Assembly (NCBI GenBank): GCA_021813805.1
Contig: JAKAJL010000030.1
Location: forward strand, 1 to 44,757
Reading direction: 5' to 3'
DNA length: 44,757 nt
Source of the DNA: Pseudomonadota bacterium
GTDB taxonomy: Bacteria; Pseudomonadota; Alphaproteobacteria; Rhizobiales; Beijerinckiaceae
Part shown: positions 30,872 through 40,400 of the stretch, piece by piece
Numbering within the stretch: the stretch's first letter is position 1
Layout: each line of letters begins with the position of its first letter
Position numbers and translations under genes: made by a program
The notes under the pieces: generated by a model
The model's database searches: none
What the model saw: only the letters and a program-made list of their open reading frames with translations
Told to the model about the DNA's origin: nothing

Positions 30872-31954
30872 ATGGTTCCCGCCGAAAAACTCGATCTCAT
30901 CCTGCGCCGCCATGAGGAAATCGGCCATCGCCTGGCCGAAGGCGTCGAATCTTCGGCTTTTTCCGCCCTGTCCCGGGAACTGGCCGAACTCGATCCGGTG
31001 GCGGAGGCGATCCGCGCCTTTCGCGCGCTGGAGACGGAAATCGCCGATCTCGAAAAAATGGCGAACGACCCGAAAAACGACGCCGAAATGCGGGTGCTCG
31101 CCGAGGAAGAGCTGTCCGGTCTGAAAGAAAGCCGCGCACGGGCCGAGCATGATCTGCGGCTCGCTTTGCTGCCCCGCGACGCGGCGGACGAGAAAAGCGC
31201 GATCCTCGAAATCCGCGCCGGGACCGGCGGCGACGAAGCTGCCCTGTTCGCCGGCGATCTGTTCCGCATGTACCAGCGCTACGCCGAGCGGCGCGGTTGG
31301 ACCATGGAGCTGATTTCGGCGAGCGAGGGAACGGCGGGCGGTTTCAAGGAAATCATCGCCCATGTGCGCGGCAAGGGCGTGTTCGCGCGGCTGAAGTTCG
31401 AAAGCGGAACCCATCGCGTCCAGCGCGTGCCGGCCACCGAGACGCAAGGCCGCATCCACACGTCGGCGGCGACCGTGGCGGTGCTGCCCGAGGCCGAGGA
31501 GGTCGATCTCGCCATCAACGACGCCGATCTGCGCATCGACACCATGCGCGCCGGCGGCGCCGGCGGTCAGCATGTCAACAAGACCGAATCGGCCATCCGC
31601 ATCACCCATATGCCGTCGGGGATCGTGGTGATGATGCAGGAGGAACGTTCGCAGCACCGCAACAAGGCCAAAGCCATGGAGCTGCTGCGGTCGCGGCTTT
31701 ACGAGATGGAGCGGCGGAAGCTGGCCGACGCGCGCGCGGCGGACCGCAAGAGTCAGGTCGGCTCCGGCGACCGCTCCGAGCGTATCCGCACCTATAACTT
31801 CCCGCAGGGACGCGTGAGCGACCACCGGATCAACCTGACGCTCTACAAGATCGACAAGGTGATGGAAGGCGAGGCGCTCGACGAGATTCTCGATCCTCTG
31901 ATCGCCGATCATCAGGCCAGGTTGCTGGCGGAAAGCGAGGAGGACGCGGCATGA
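30872..31954 (+). CDS. prfA: Peptide chain release factor 1
   Basis: Terminates translation at UAA and UAG. From [20 protein letters not shown] it has 360 residues. Visible are the peptidyl-tRNA hydrolysis motif GGQ at 231-233 in [17 protein letters not shown], the anticodon-like region with PATE (about 190-193) and the [17 protein letters not shown] segment. PATE identifies RF1 rather than RF2. It starts 53 bases after ptsP and its stop overlaps the EamA gene start (ATGA, 31951-31954). The prmC methyltransferase gene usual after prfA is absent here. Confidence 0.97.
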   Translation: MVPAEKLDLILRRHEEIGHRLAEGVESSAFSALSRELAELDPVAEAIRAFRALETEIADLEKMANDPKNDAEMRVLAEEELSGLKESRARAEHDLRLALLPRDAADEKSAILEIRAGTGGDEAALFAGDLFRMYQRYAERRGWTMELISASEGTAGGFKEIIAHVRGKGVFARLKFESGTHRVQRVPATETQGRIHTSAATVAVLPEAEEVDLAINDADLRIDTMRAGGAGGQHVNKTESAIRITHMPSGIVVMMQEERSQHRNKAKAMELLRSRLYEMERRKLADARAADRKSQVGSGDRSERIRTYNFPQGRVSDHRINLTLYKIDKVMEGEALDEILDPLIADHQARLLAESEEDAA

Positions 31955-32394
31955 GGGGCGAAAATGGCGCATTCCTGGACTCTTGGACGGTCTGGGCCCT
32001 GCTTTCGGCGACTTTCGCCGCCTTGACCGCGATCTTCGCCAAGGTCGGGGTCGAGGGCGTCGATTCCGATCTCGCAACGCTTGCGCGCACTCTGGTCGTG
32101 GTTGTGGCGCTGGCGCTGCTGCTGGCGGCGACCGGCCGCCTCCATCCGGCGGCGCTGCCGCCGAAGACATGGGCCTTCCTCGTTTTGTCCGGGCTGGCGA
32201 CGGGGGCGTCATGGCTGTGCTATTTCCGCGCCCTGAAACTTGGCGAAGCGAGCCAGGTCGCGCCGATCGACAAGCTCAGCGTGGTGCTGGTCGCTTTGTT
32301 CGGCGCGGCTTTCCTCGGCGAAAGCCTCTCCGTCGCGAATTGGCTCGGCGTCGCGCTGATCGCGTCGGGCGCCGTGCTGGTGGCGGTTCGCTAG
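31951..32394 (+). CDS. Single-domain EamA/DMT-family membrane protein
   Basis: A 147-residue integral membrane protein with one EamA unit (about five transmembrane helices), related to the half-size family sometimes written COG2510. Hydrophobic spans are near 12-30, 43-60, 73-90, 101-117 and 127-146; [28 protein letters not shown] is the diagnostic stretch. Full DMT exporters have two EamA units, so this one would work as a dimer. Substrate unknown. It is translationally coupled to prfA, which may simply reflect operon packing. Confidence 0.88.
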   Translation: MRGENGAFLDSWTVWALLSATFAALTAIFAKVGVEGVDSDLATLARTLVVVVALALLLAATGRLHPAALPPKTWAFLVLSGLATGASWLCYFRALKLGEASQVAPIDKLSVVLVALFGAAFLGESLSVANWLGVALIASGAVLVAVR

Positions 32395-32492
32395 GACATG
32401 AATAATGAAATCGTTTTTTCAGCCCTTTATGGTCGGATGACAGCGGGCGGCGGCGGTCTTTCTTGCGGACCGCGCCGAAGGTCGGGGGACAG

Positions 32493-33905
32493 ATGAACAG
32501 GATTATACCGGTGATCATGTGCGGGGGGGCGGGCACGCGGGTCTGGCCGGCCTCGCGCGAGACCATGCCGAAGCAATTCATCCCCCTGCTCGGGACATCA
32601 TCGACCTTTCAGGAGACTTTGCTTCGTCTCGACCCGGAGATTTTCGCCGAGCCCGCGATCGTCACCAATCACGATTACCGCTTCCTCGTGCAGGAACAGA
32701 TGAAGGAGATCGGGGTTTCCGGCGAGATCGTGCTGGAGCCGGAGCGCCGCGATTCCGCGGCGGCCGTGGCGGTCGCTTGCGAACTGGCCAGCAAACGTTC
32801 GCCCGACGCCGTGGTCGCGGTCTTCGCCGCCGATCACGCGGTGCGCGATGTCGAGGCGTTCCGCGCCCTTTGCCGCCAGGCCGGCGAAGCGGCGGCCAGA
32901 GGCTTCATCGTCACGCTCGGGATCAAGCCCACCCATCCGGCGACGGGCTATGGCTATATCCGCCCCGGCCCGCTGGTCGTCCCCGAAACGGGCGTGGCCA
33001 AGGTCGAGGCCTTCGTCGAAAAGCCCGACGCGAAGACCGCCGAACGCTATATCGACGAGGGCTATCTGTGGAACTCCGGCAATTTCTTCTTTCGCGCCGA
33101 TGTCATGCGCGGCGAATTGCAGGCTTTTGCGCCGGAAATCGCGGCCGCCGCCGAAGCGGCCTTCGCCAAGGCCGAGCGCGATCTCGGTTTTTTGGCGCTG
33201 GATCAAGAAGCGTTCAGTCGGGCGCCGAAAACGTCGATCGACTATGCGGTGATGGAGCGGACGAAACACGCCGCCGTCATTCCGGCCGATATCGGCTGGT
33301 CCGACGTGGGCAACTGGCAGGCGGTGTGGGAACTCTCCGAGCGCGACGCGCGCGGCGTTTCGGTGCGCGGCCAGGGCGTGGCGATGGACGCGAAGAATGT
33401 TCATATCCGCTCGGATCATGGCCTGACCGCGGTGCTGGGGGTCGATGACGTGATCGTGGTCACGACCGATGACGCCGTCCTGGTGCTGGGCGCGCGGCAC
33501 GGCGACAAGGTCAAGGATTTGGTGGACGAGCTGAAGCGTCGAAAGCTCAAGCAGGCCCGGGAACATCGTCGCCTCTATCGCCCCTGGGGCTATTACCAGT
33601 CGATTGACGGCGGCGAGCGCTATCAAGTGAAGAGGATTGTGGTCAAACCCGGCCATAAATTGTCGTTGCAGAAACATTATCACCGCGCCGAACATTGGAT
33701 CGTGGTGCGCGGCTCGGCCGAAGTCACCCGCGACAATGAAGTCAGGATGATCCATGAAAACGAGTCGGTTTATCTGCCGATCGGGTCGGTCCATCGCCTC
33801 GTCAACCCGGGCAAGATCGACCTCGAACTGATCGAGGTCCAGACCGGCTCCTATCTCGGCGAGGACGACATCGTGCGGCTTGAGGACGTCTATCACCGCT
33901 CCTGA
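32493..33905 (+). CDS. manC: Mannose-1-phosphate guanylyltransferase / mannose-6-phosphate isomerase
   Basis: Bifunctional enzyme making GDP-mannose for surface polysaccharides. The start at 32493 has GGGGGA just upstream and gives MNRIIPVIMCGGAGTRVWPASR, 470 residues. The nucleotidyltransferase domain (about 1-290) holds GGAGTRVWPASRETMPKQF, FVEKP and DIGWSDVGNW; the C-terminal cupin isomerase domain (about 350-465) holds RPWGYYQSIDGGERYQVKRI, LQKHYHRAEHW and LPIGSVHRLVNPG. It heads a three-gene unit with phosphomannomutase (26 bases later) and an NdvA-type exporter. The symbol cpsB is also used. Confidence 0.95.
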   Translation: MNRIIPVIMCGGAGTRVWPASRETMPKQFIPLLGTSSTFQETLLRLDPEIFAEPAIVTNHDYRFLVQEQMKEIGVSGEIVLEPERRDSAAAVAVACELASKRSPDAVVAVFAADHAVRDVEAFRALCRQAGEAAARGFIVTLGIKPTHPATGYGYIRPGPLVVPETGVAKVEAFVEKPDAKTAERYIDEGYLWNSGNFFFRADVMRGELQAFAPEIAAAAEAAFAKAERDLGFLALDQEAFSRAPKTSIDYAVMERTKHAAVIPADIGWSDVGNWQAVWELSERDARGVSVRGQGVAMDAKNVHIRSDHGLTAVLGVDDVIVVTTDDAVLVLGARHGDKVKDLVDELKRRKLKQAREHRRLYRPWGYYQSIDGGERYQVKRIVVKPGHKLSLQKHYHRAEHWIVVRGSAEVTRDNEVRMIHENESVYLPIGSVHRLVNPGKIDLELIEVQTGSYLGEDDIVRLEDVYHRS

Positions 33906-33931
33906 CTCAGCCCCTTCAAGCGAGCCGCCCG

Positions 33932-35431
33932 ATGTTCCCGAAACCCGTCGCCTGCCTCACCCCCAACACATTCGAATATGAGCGGCTGCCGCTGGTGAAG
34001 CCGACGGGCTTTCGCGAATATGACGCGCGCTGGCTGTTCGGCTCCGAGCTCAATCTGATGGGCGTGCAGGCGCTCGGCCTCGGGCTCGCAACCCTGATCC
34101 ACGAGATGGGCGTCAGGCCGCGTCTCGCCACCGGCCACGATTACCGATCCTACTCGGCCTCGATCAAACAGGCTTTGATCTGCGGCCTGATGGCGGGCGG
34201 CGTCGAGGTGGTGGACATCGGCCTCGCATTGTCGCCGATGGCCTATTTCGCGCAGTTCGCTCTGGATTGTCCGGCGGTCGCCATGGTCACCGCCTCCCAC
34301 AACGACAATGGCTGGACCGGGGTGAAAATGGGCGCTCAACGCCCGGTGACTTTCGGGCCGGACGAGATGGCGCGCCTGCGCGACATCGTGCTCGAAGGCC
34401 GTTTCGCGCCCCGCGCCGGCGGCGGGTACCGGTTCGTCGAGGATTTTGGGAAAACCTATCTCGACGATCTCGCGAGCCGCACGAAGCTGACGCGCAAGAT
34501 CAAGGTCGTCGCGGCGTGCGGCAACGGGACGGCGGGGGCCTTCGCGCCGGCGCTGCTGGAGCGGCTGGGCTGCGAGGTGATCCCGCTCGACGTGGCGCCG
34601 GACTATGATTTCCCGCGCTATAATCCCAATCCTGAAGATCTCGAAATGCTGCATGCCATGGCCGACAGGGTGCGCGAGGCGAAGGCCGACGTCGGCCTCG
34701 GCTTCGACGGCGACGGCGACCGCTGCGGCGTGGTGGACAATCGCGGCGAGGAAATTTTCGCCGACAAGATCGGGGTCATGCTCGCCCGCGATCTCTCGAA
34801 GCTTCATCCCGGCGCGACCTTCGTGGTCGATGTCAAATCGACCGGGCTTTTCGCCAGCGACCCGGTGCTGAGGGCCCAGGGCGTCACCGCCGAGTACTGG
34901 AAGACCGGCCATTCCTATATCAAGCGCCGGGTCAGCGACCTGAACGCGCTGGCGGGCTTCGAGAAATCCGGCCATTTCTTCTTCAACGCGCCGGTGGGGC
35001 GCGGCTATGACGACGGCCTGCTGACGGCGGTCCATGTGCTGGAAATGCTCGACCGCAATCCGGCCATGTCGCTGGCCGAGCTTTACGCCGACCTGCCAAA
35101 GACGTGGGGTTCGCCGACGATGTCGCCCCATTGCGCCGACGAGGTGAAATATGGCGTGGTCGAAAGGGTCGTCGCGCGTTTCCAGGCCATGCAGGAAAGG
35201 GGCGAAAAAATCATCGGCCAGCACATCTGCAGCCTCGTCACCGTCAATGGCGTGCGGGTGACTTTGGAGGATGGCACCTGGGGGCTGGTGCGCGCCTCGT
35301 CCAACAAGCCGGAACTGGTGGTGGTGGTCGAAAGCCCGGCCTCGAAAGAAAATCTCCACGCCATGTTCGAGGCGGTGGACGCAATCCTGCGCGAAAATCC
35401 GGAAGTCGGCGCCTATAATCAGACGATCTGA
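33932..35431 (+). CDS. Phosphomannomutase/phosphoglucomutase
   Basis: Alpha-D-phosphohexomutase, converting mannose 6-phosphate to mannose 1-phosphate, the substrate of the preceding ManC. The 499 residues show the catalytic phosphoserine in VTASHNDNGW (Ser122), metal-binding DGDGDR (259-264), and the sugar-binding segment AEYWKTGHSYIKRRV with FEKSGHFFFN, and a C-terminal phosphate-binding domain. The N-terminus (MFPKPVACLTPNTFEYERLP) is longer than in AlgC. Glucose specificity is possible too, which would serve glucan synthesis. ndvA starts 17 bases later. The symbol manB or algC could be used. Confidence 0.92.
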   Translation: MFPKPVACLTPNTFEYERLPLVKPTGFREYDARWLFGSELNLMGVQALGLGLATLIHEMGVRPRLATGHDYRSYSASIKQALICGLMAGGVEVVDIGLALSPMAYFAQFALDCPAVAMVTASHNDNGWTGVKMGAQRPVTFGPDEMARLRDIVLEGRFAPRAGGGYRFVEDFGKTYLDDLASRTKLTRKIKVVAACGNGTAGAFAPALLERLGCEVIPLDVAPDYDFPRYNPNPEDLEMLHAMADRVREAKADVGLGFDGDGDRCGVVDNRGEEIFADKIGVMLARDLSKLHPGATFVVDVKSTGLFASDPVLRAQGVTAEYWKTGHSYIKRRVSDLNALAGFEKSGHFFFNAPVGRGYDDGLLTAVHVLEMLDRNPAMSLAELYADLPKTWGSPTMSPHCADEVKYGVVERVVARFQAMQERGEKIIGQHICSLVTVNGVRVTLEDGTWGLVRASSNKPELVVVVESPASKENLHAMFEAVDAILRENPEVGAYNQTI

Positions 35432-35448
35432 TCGGGCGAGGGCGGCTC

Positions 35449-37242
35449 ATGACGATTTTCAAAATTTACGGCCGCGTCCTTACTTTGCTCGCGCCGGAGC
35501 GTCGCCTTGCGATCCTTCTGGTGTTCGCCAATCTGACGCTCGCCGGCGCACAGTTCGTCGAACCGGTGCTGTTCGGCCGCATCATCGACCGCATGACCCA
35601 GGCCCAGGTATATGTCCAAGTCCATGCCCACCAACCGGCGCGCGAGTTGACCTGGGCCGAACTCGCCCCCCTGATGGGCGCCTGGGTCGGATTCGGCCTG
35701 TTTTCCATCGTCGCGGCTGTTTATGTCGCCCTTCATGCCGACCGGATGGCGCACCGCCGCCGGCTTGCGGTCATGGCGGGCTTTTTCGACCATCTGCTCG
35801 AACTGCCGTTGACTTTCCACGGACAGACCCATTCGGGACGGCTCTTGAAAATCATGCTCGACGGCGCCGGCGGCATGTTCGGGATCTGGCTGTCTTTCTT
35901 CCGCGAGAATTGCGCTTCGGTCGCCGCGCTTTTCGTCCTGCTGCCGGCGACGCTGTTCGTGAACTGGCGCCTGGGGCTGGTGCTGGTGGTCCTAGTCGCC
36001 TTTTTCGGCTTGCTGACCATTTCGGTCCTGCGCCGCACCCAGGGGCTTCAGGCGCGGGTCGAGGTGTTCAACGCCGAACTGGCCGAGCGCGCCTCCGACG
36101 CCTTGGGCAATGTGCCGGTGATCCAGTCTTTCACCCGGATCGAGCGCGAATCGCGCAGCGTCCGCCGGATCATCGACCGGGTCCTCGCGGCGCAGCTGCC
36201 TGTTTTGTCATGGTGGGCGCTGGCCGCGGTGGCGACCCGGGCCTCGGCGACGCTGAGCCTCCTCGCCATTTTCATCATCGGCGTATGGCTGCATCTCCAT
36301 CATCTGGCGACCATCGGCGTGATCGTCGCCTTCATGAATTTCGCCACCATTCTGGTGGCCCGGCTGGAGCAGGTGGTGAATTTCTCCAATTACCTGCTGA
36401 TGCAGGCGCCCAAAATCGGGAATTTCTTCGAGGTCATGGACATCGCGCCCAATGTCGCCGATCGGCCGGGCGCCGTCGATCCCGGCCGCTTCGCCGGGCA
36501 GGTCGTCTTCGACCATGTCTCGTTCGCCTATGACGAGCGGCGCAAGGCGGTGGACGATGTGAGCTTTGTCATCAGGCCGGGTGAAACCGTCGCTCTCGTC
36601 GGCGCGACGGGCTCGGGCAAATCGACCACGCTCAGCCTGCTGCACCGGGCTTTCGATCCGCAGGACGGCCGGATTCTCATCGACGGGACCGACATTCGCG
36701 ATTTTCAACTCGGCGCGCTGCGCCGCAATATAGGGGTCGTTTTTCAGGAGCCGATGCTGTTCGCGCGCTCGATCGAGGAGAATCTGCGCGTCGGCAAGGT
36801 CGATGCGAGCAGAACCGAAATCGACCTTGCCCTTGAACGCGCTCAAGCGAGTGATTTCGTGTCGCGCCAGAGCAAAGGCGTCAGGACCATGGTCGGCGAA
36901 CGCGGGCGCACGCTTTCGGGCGGCGAACGCCAGCGCCTGTCGATCGCGCGGGCGCTGCTCAAGGACCCGCCGATCATGATTTTCGACGAGGCGACGGCGG
37001 CGCTTGACGCCGCGACGGAAAAGCAGTTGCAGGCGGCGCTGAGCGCCGCGGCCAAGGACCGCACCACTTTCATCATCGCCCATCGGCTGGCGACCGTTCG
37101 CGGCGCCGACCGGATTTTCGTCTTCGATCAGGGCAGGATCGTCGAACAGGGGTCTTTCGACGAACTGGTCGCGCGGAACGGACGCTTCGCCGCTCTGGCG
37201 CGGGCGCAGTTCATGGCGGGGGAACAGAAGGCGCAGGCTTGA
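35449..37242 (+). CDS. ndvA: ABC exporter, NdvA/ChvA-type (cyclic beta-glucan export)
   Basis: Fused permease-ATPase half transporter that probably exports cyclic beta-1,2-glucan to the periplasm, by similarity in length and N-terminus (LFKxY... EPVLFGRIID) to NdvA/ChvA. The 597 residues have a six-helix membrane domain (about 15-310) and a nucleotide-binding domain with Walker A GATGSGKST (385-393), Q-loop FQEPMLF, signature LSGGERQRLSIA (about 487), Walker B IMIFDEATAALD and switch His in IIAHRLATVR. It needs to dimerise. No glucan synthase (ndvB) is in the window. The specific substrate is inferred; a lipid or peptide exporter is the alternative. Its stop is six bases from the convergent CorC stop. 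Confidence 0.83.
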   Translation: MTIFKIYGRVLTLLAPERRLAILLVFANLTLAGAQFVEPVLFGRIIDRMTQAQVYVQVHAHQPARELTWAELAPLMGAWVGFGLFSIVAAVYVALHADRMAHRRRLAVMAGFFDHLLELPLTFHGQTHSGRLLKIMLDGAGGMFGIWLSFFRENCASVAALFVLLPATLFVNWRLGLVLVVLVAFFGLLTISVLRRTQGLQARVEVFNAELAERASDALGNVPVIQSFTRIERESRSVRRIIDRVLAAQLPVLSWWALAAVATRASATLSLLAIFIIGVWLHLHHLATIGVIVAFMNFATILVARLEQVVNFSNYLLMQAPKIGNFFEVMDIAPNVADRPGAVDPGRFAGQVVFDHVSFAYDERRKAVDDVSFVIRPGETVALVGATGSGKSTTLSLLHRAFDPQDGRILIDGTDIRDFQLGALRRNIGVVFQEPMLFARSIEENLRVGKVDASRTEIDLALERAQASDFVSRQSKGVRTMVGERGRTLSGGERQRLSIARALLKDPPIMIFDEATAALDAATEKQLQAALSAAAKDRTTFIIAHRLATVRGADRIFVFDQGRIVEQGSFDELVARNGRFAALARAQFMAGEQKAQA

Positions 37243-37248
37243 GCCTTT

Positions 37249-38547
37249 TCACCCCTCGGCCTTCGGCTCCGGCGTCAACCGCAACAGCGTGATCCGGTTG
37301 CGCTGCTTGCGCAGCACCTCGAAGCGGAAACCATGAAAAGTGAATTTCTGGCCCTGTTCGGGAATGGCGCGGGCTTCGTGGATGACGAGGCCGGCGATGG
37401 TCGTGGCCTCCTCGTCCGGCAGGTCCCAGGCCATGACCCGGTTGAGGTCGCGGATTGGGGCCGAGCCGTCCACGATCACCGAGCCGTCGGCTTGCCGGCG
37501 AACGCCGACAAAGGCGACGTCGTGTTCGTCGCGGATGTCGCCGACGATCTCTTCCAGAATATCCTCCAGCGTCACCAGGCCCTGCACGTCGCCATATTCG
37601 TCCACCACCAGAGCGGAATGGGTCTTGCGCTTGCGAAAGGCCTGAAGCTGGGCTTCGAGCGTCGTGGTTTCCGGCACGAACCATGGCTCGTGGATGATCG
37701 GCTGAAGCTGGATTTTCGACGCATCGCCATTGGCGTCGCTCAAGGCGCGCAGCAGGTCCTTGGCGTGCAGCACGCCGACGATATTGTCGGCGGAGCCGCG
37801 CCACAGGGGCACGCGGGTGAAAGGCAGGGCGACGACCTCGCGCACGATCTCGGCGACCGACGCGTCGGCGTCGAGCGCGGTCATCTTGGTGCGATGGACC
37901 ATGATGTCGGAGACGGTCAGTTCTTTGAGGTCGAGCAACCCGCCGAACATGTCGCGGTCGGCGCGGGCGACGCCGCCCTCCCTGTGCATCAGATCGACCG
38001 CGCTTTTCAGCTCTTCTTCGGGGGAGAGCAAAGCGTGTTTCTCGTCGAGCCGCAGGCCAAACAGATAAAGCGTCCCCCGCACCAGATGCTCGACCGCGAA
38101 CAGGAAGGGGCCGAAGATCGCGACGAAAAAGGCGACGATCCGCGCGACGATCAGAGACATCCGGTCGGGATAGTTGAGCGCTACCGTCTTGGGCAGGACT
38201 TCCGCGAAGATCAGAAGGAGCACGGTCATGGCGGCGGTGGCGTAGATCGCGCCCTTTTCGCCGACCATCGCCATCAGAACCGCGGTGAGAAAAGCCGAGG
38301 CGCCGATATTGAACAGGGTGTTGCCGAGCAGCATGGCGCCGATCAGCCGGTCGCGCCCCGCGAGCAGCCGATTGACGGTGGCCGCGCGCGGGTCGCCCTG
38401 CTTTTCCAGCGCGTGCATGCGCGCGCGAGAGGCCGCGGTCATCGCGGTTTCGGAGCCGGAAAACAGCGCCGAAAGCAGGATGAAGACCACCAGGACCGCG
38501 CCGGCGGCCCAGGGATTGATAGACGCGGCCTCGACCTCGCCATGCAT
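37249..38547 (-). CDS. CorC/HlyC-family (CNNM/TlyC-like) membrane protein with CBS domains
   Basis: A 432-residue integral membrane protein of the hemolysin-related CNNM/CorC family, thought to act in Mg/Co ion transport. The N-terminal DUF21 domain has about four membrane segments (about 14-34, 66-90, 100-117, 130-152). A CBS pair follows (about 213-345; VSDIMVHRTKMTALDADASV, then PIIHEPWFVPETTTLEAQL and VDEYGDVQGLVTLEDILEEIVGDI), and a C-terminal CorC_HlyC domain (about 355-430). Start lies five bases after the aroKB stop, so the two are co-transcribed, an arrangement familiar in Rhizobiales. Earlier hemolysin annotation is not well supported. Confidence 0.92.
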   Translation of the reverse strand: MHGEVEAASINPWAAGAVLVVFILLSALFSGSETAMTAASRARMHALEKQGDPRAATVNRLLAGRDRLIGAMLLGNTLFNIGASAFLTAVLMAMVGEKGAIYATAAMTVLLLIFAEVLPKTVALNYPDRMSLIVARIVAFFVAIFGPFLFAVEHLVRGTLYLFGLRLDEKHALLSPEEELKSAVDLMHREGGVARADRDMFGGLLDLKELTVSDIMVHRTKMTALDADASVAEIVREVVALPFTRVPLWRGSADNIVGVLHAKDLLRALSDANGDASKIQLQPIIHEPWFVPETTTLEAQLQAFRKRKTHSALVVDEYGDVQGLVTLEDILEEIVGDIRDEHDVAFVGVRRQADGSVIVDGSAPIRDLNRVMAWDLPDEEATTIAGLVIHEARAIPEQGQKFTFHGFRFEVLRKQRNRITLLRLTPEPKAEG

Positions 38548-38552
38548 GGATT

Positions 38553-40322
38553 TCAGGCTCCGGCGCGCAACTCGTCTTCGAGGAAGGCGCGCACGGCCTC
38601 CGGCTCGACATTCCTGGCGATGAAGCTCGCGCCGATGTCCCGGGCCAGAATGAAGGTCAAGGCGCCGCGCTTCACCTTCTTGTCCTGGCTCATGGCTTCG
38701 ACAACGTCTTCGGCGGTCGCGCTCCAGCCCGAGATGTCGCGGATGCGGGTCGGCAGGCCGACAGCGCGCAGATGGGCCTCTACGCGTTCGGCGGCCGAGA
38801 TCGGGCAGAGGCCCGCGCGGACCGAATAGCGGAAGGCGCAGGCCATGCCGATGGCGACGCCCTCTCCATGGACGAGGCGCCCGCTGTCATAGCCGACCAG
38901 CTTTTCCAGGGCGTGCCCGAAAGTGTGGCCGAGATTGAGCAGGGCGCGGTCGCCCTGTTCCGTCTCGTCGCGGGCCACCACGGCGGCCTTGGATTCGCAG
39001 CTCACCGCGATGGCGTGGCTTAGTTCCGGCCCGCGTGCGAAAACCGCCGGCCAGTGCTTTTCCAGCCAGGCGAAGAAATCCGGCCGGTCGATCAGGCCAT
39101 ATTTGACGACCTCCGCGTAGCCGGCGGCGAATTCGCGCTTCGGCAATGTGCCGAGGCTGTCGGTGTCGGCCAGCACCAGCGCCGGCTGATGGAAGGCGCC
39201 GATCAGATTCTTGCCCTGGCGGGAATTGATCCCGGTCTTGCCGCCGACGCTCGAATCGACCTGCGACAGCAGGGTCGTCGGAATCTGGACGAAGCCCATG
39301 CCGCGGCGCAGGCTGGCGGCGACGAAGCCGGCGAGGTCGCCGATGACGCCGCCCCCAAGCGCGATGAGGAAATCGCCACGCTCCATCTTGGCCGCCAGAG
39401 CCGCCTCGCAGAGCTGCTCGTAATGGGCGTAGTCCTTGGTGGTTTCGCCGGCCGGCAGCACGATATGGCCGTGGCGGATGTTCGCCGCGTCGAGACTGGC
39501 CTGAAGGGCGCCGAGCCACAGAGGCGCGACATGGGAATCGGTGACGATGAGGGCGCTCGCGCCGGGCGCGAGCCGGGCGATTCTTTCGCCGGCATGGGCG
39601 ATGAGCGCGGGGCCGATCAGAATGTCATAGGAGCGGGCGCCGAGCGCGACATGGACTCCGGTGGAGGCGGGAGGCAGGACGGGAGCGGTCATTTCGGGCG
39701 AAAAATCTCCTTGTTTGGCCAAAAAACCTTCGAGCGCGGCGAGGACCTCCTCGATGATGACCTCGTGCGGCGCGTCGCGGGAAAGAATGGAAAGATCGGC
39801 TTGCGCATAGACGGGATAGCGCTCGTCGATCAGGCGGCGCATCACGCCTTCCGGATCGGGGCCCTGGAGCAGCGGACGGGTCGGCCTCTTGCGCACCCGG
39901 CGCATCAGCACGTCGAATTCGGCCTTGAGCCAGATCGAGACGGCGCGGTCGCGGATCAGCGCGCGGGTCTGGGGCTGAATGAAGGCCCCGCCGCCGGTGG
40001 CGATGACCCGCTCGCCCTCGCCGATCAGCCGGGCGAGCACGCGGCGCTCGCCGTCGCGGAAATAGGCTTCGCCATGATGAGCGAAGATTTCCGTGATGGT
40101 CAGGCGATGCGCGGCCTCGATTTCGTGATCCGAATCGACGAAGGGCAGGCCGAGCCGTTGCGCCAGCCGCTTGCCGATGGCGGTCTTGCCCGAGCCCATC
40201 ATGCCGACGAGGACCAGCGGCCGGCCGGCCAGACGATCGACGATCGCCCGCGCACGCGGGTCGCGCGTCGCGGGCGCCTCCTCCGGCTGGTGAGCGATGG
40301 CTTGATCCCACATGATCGGCAT
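38553..40322 (-). CDS. aroKB: Fused shikimate kinase and 3-dehydroquinate synthase (AroK-AroB)
   Basis: One 589-residue open frame with two shikimate-pathway enzymes. Residues about 33-205 are a complete shikimate kinase: P-loop GMMGSGKT (40-47), shikimate-binding DSDHEIE, GGGAF, and lid RPLLQG. Residues about 211-589 are a complete 3-dehydroquinate synthase: LPAGETTKDYAHYEQL, ALGGGVIGDLAGFVAASLRRG, TTLLSQVDSSVGGKTGIN, NLGHTFGHALE and KKVKRGALTFIL. No stop or frameshift separates them. In relatives the two are usually adjacent separate genes. An AAGGAG at 39712-39707 precedes an internal ATG (39692, Met211), so separate AroB may also be made. The first 30 residues are low in homology; the ATG at 40313 is an alternative start. 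Upstream is divergent with the small membrane gene and xerD. Confidence 0.95.
   Translation of the reverse strand: MPIMWDQAIAHQPEEAPATRDPRARAIVDRLAGRPLVLVGMMGSGKTAIGKRLAQRLGLPFVDSDHEIEAAHRLTITEIFAHHGEAYFRDGERRVLARLIGEGERVIATGGGAFIQPQTRALIRDRAVSIWLKAEFDVLMRRVRKRPTRPLLQGPDPEGVMRRLIDERYPVYAQADLSILSRDAPHEVIIEEVLAALEGFLAKQGDFSPEMTAPVLPPASTGVHVALGARSYDILIGPALIAHAGERIARLAPGASALIVTDSHVAPLWLGALQASLDAANIRHGHIVLPAGETTKDYAHYEQLCEAALAAKMERGDFLIALGGGVIGDLAGFVAASLRRGMGFVQIPTTLLSQVDSSVGGKTGINSRQGKNLIGAFHQPALVLADTDSLGTLPKREFAAGYAEVVKYGLIDRPDFFAWLEKHWPAVFARGPELSHAIAVSCESKAAVVARDETEQGDRALLNLGHTFGHALEKLVGYDSGRLVHGEGVAIGMACAFRYSVRAGLCPISAAERVEAHLRAVGLPTRIRDISGWSATAEDVVEAMSQDKKVKRGALTFILARDIGASFIARNVEPEAVRAFLEDELRAGA
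39690..39712 (-). promoter_or_regulatory. Possible internal AroB translation start inside aroKB
   Basis: AAGGAG (39712-39707) lies 14 bases before an in-frame ATG (39692-39690) right at the domain junction, where a separate AroB would begin with MTAPVLPP. The spacing is long for efficient initiation, so this may be a relic of the ancestral two-gene state or a weak second start. Confidence 0.4.
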
Positions 40323-40400
40323 GTACTATCACGTCGCGCGCGCAAATTGTATCTGGCTTTCGGCGCGCGAAAGAATCAGTCCGGCGGCGCGGAGAAACCT

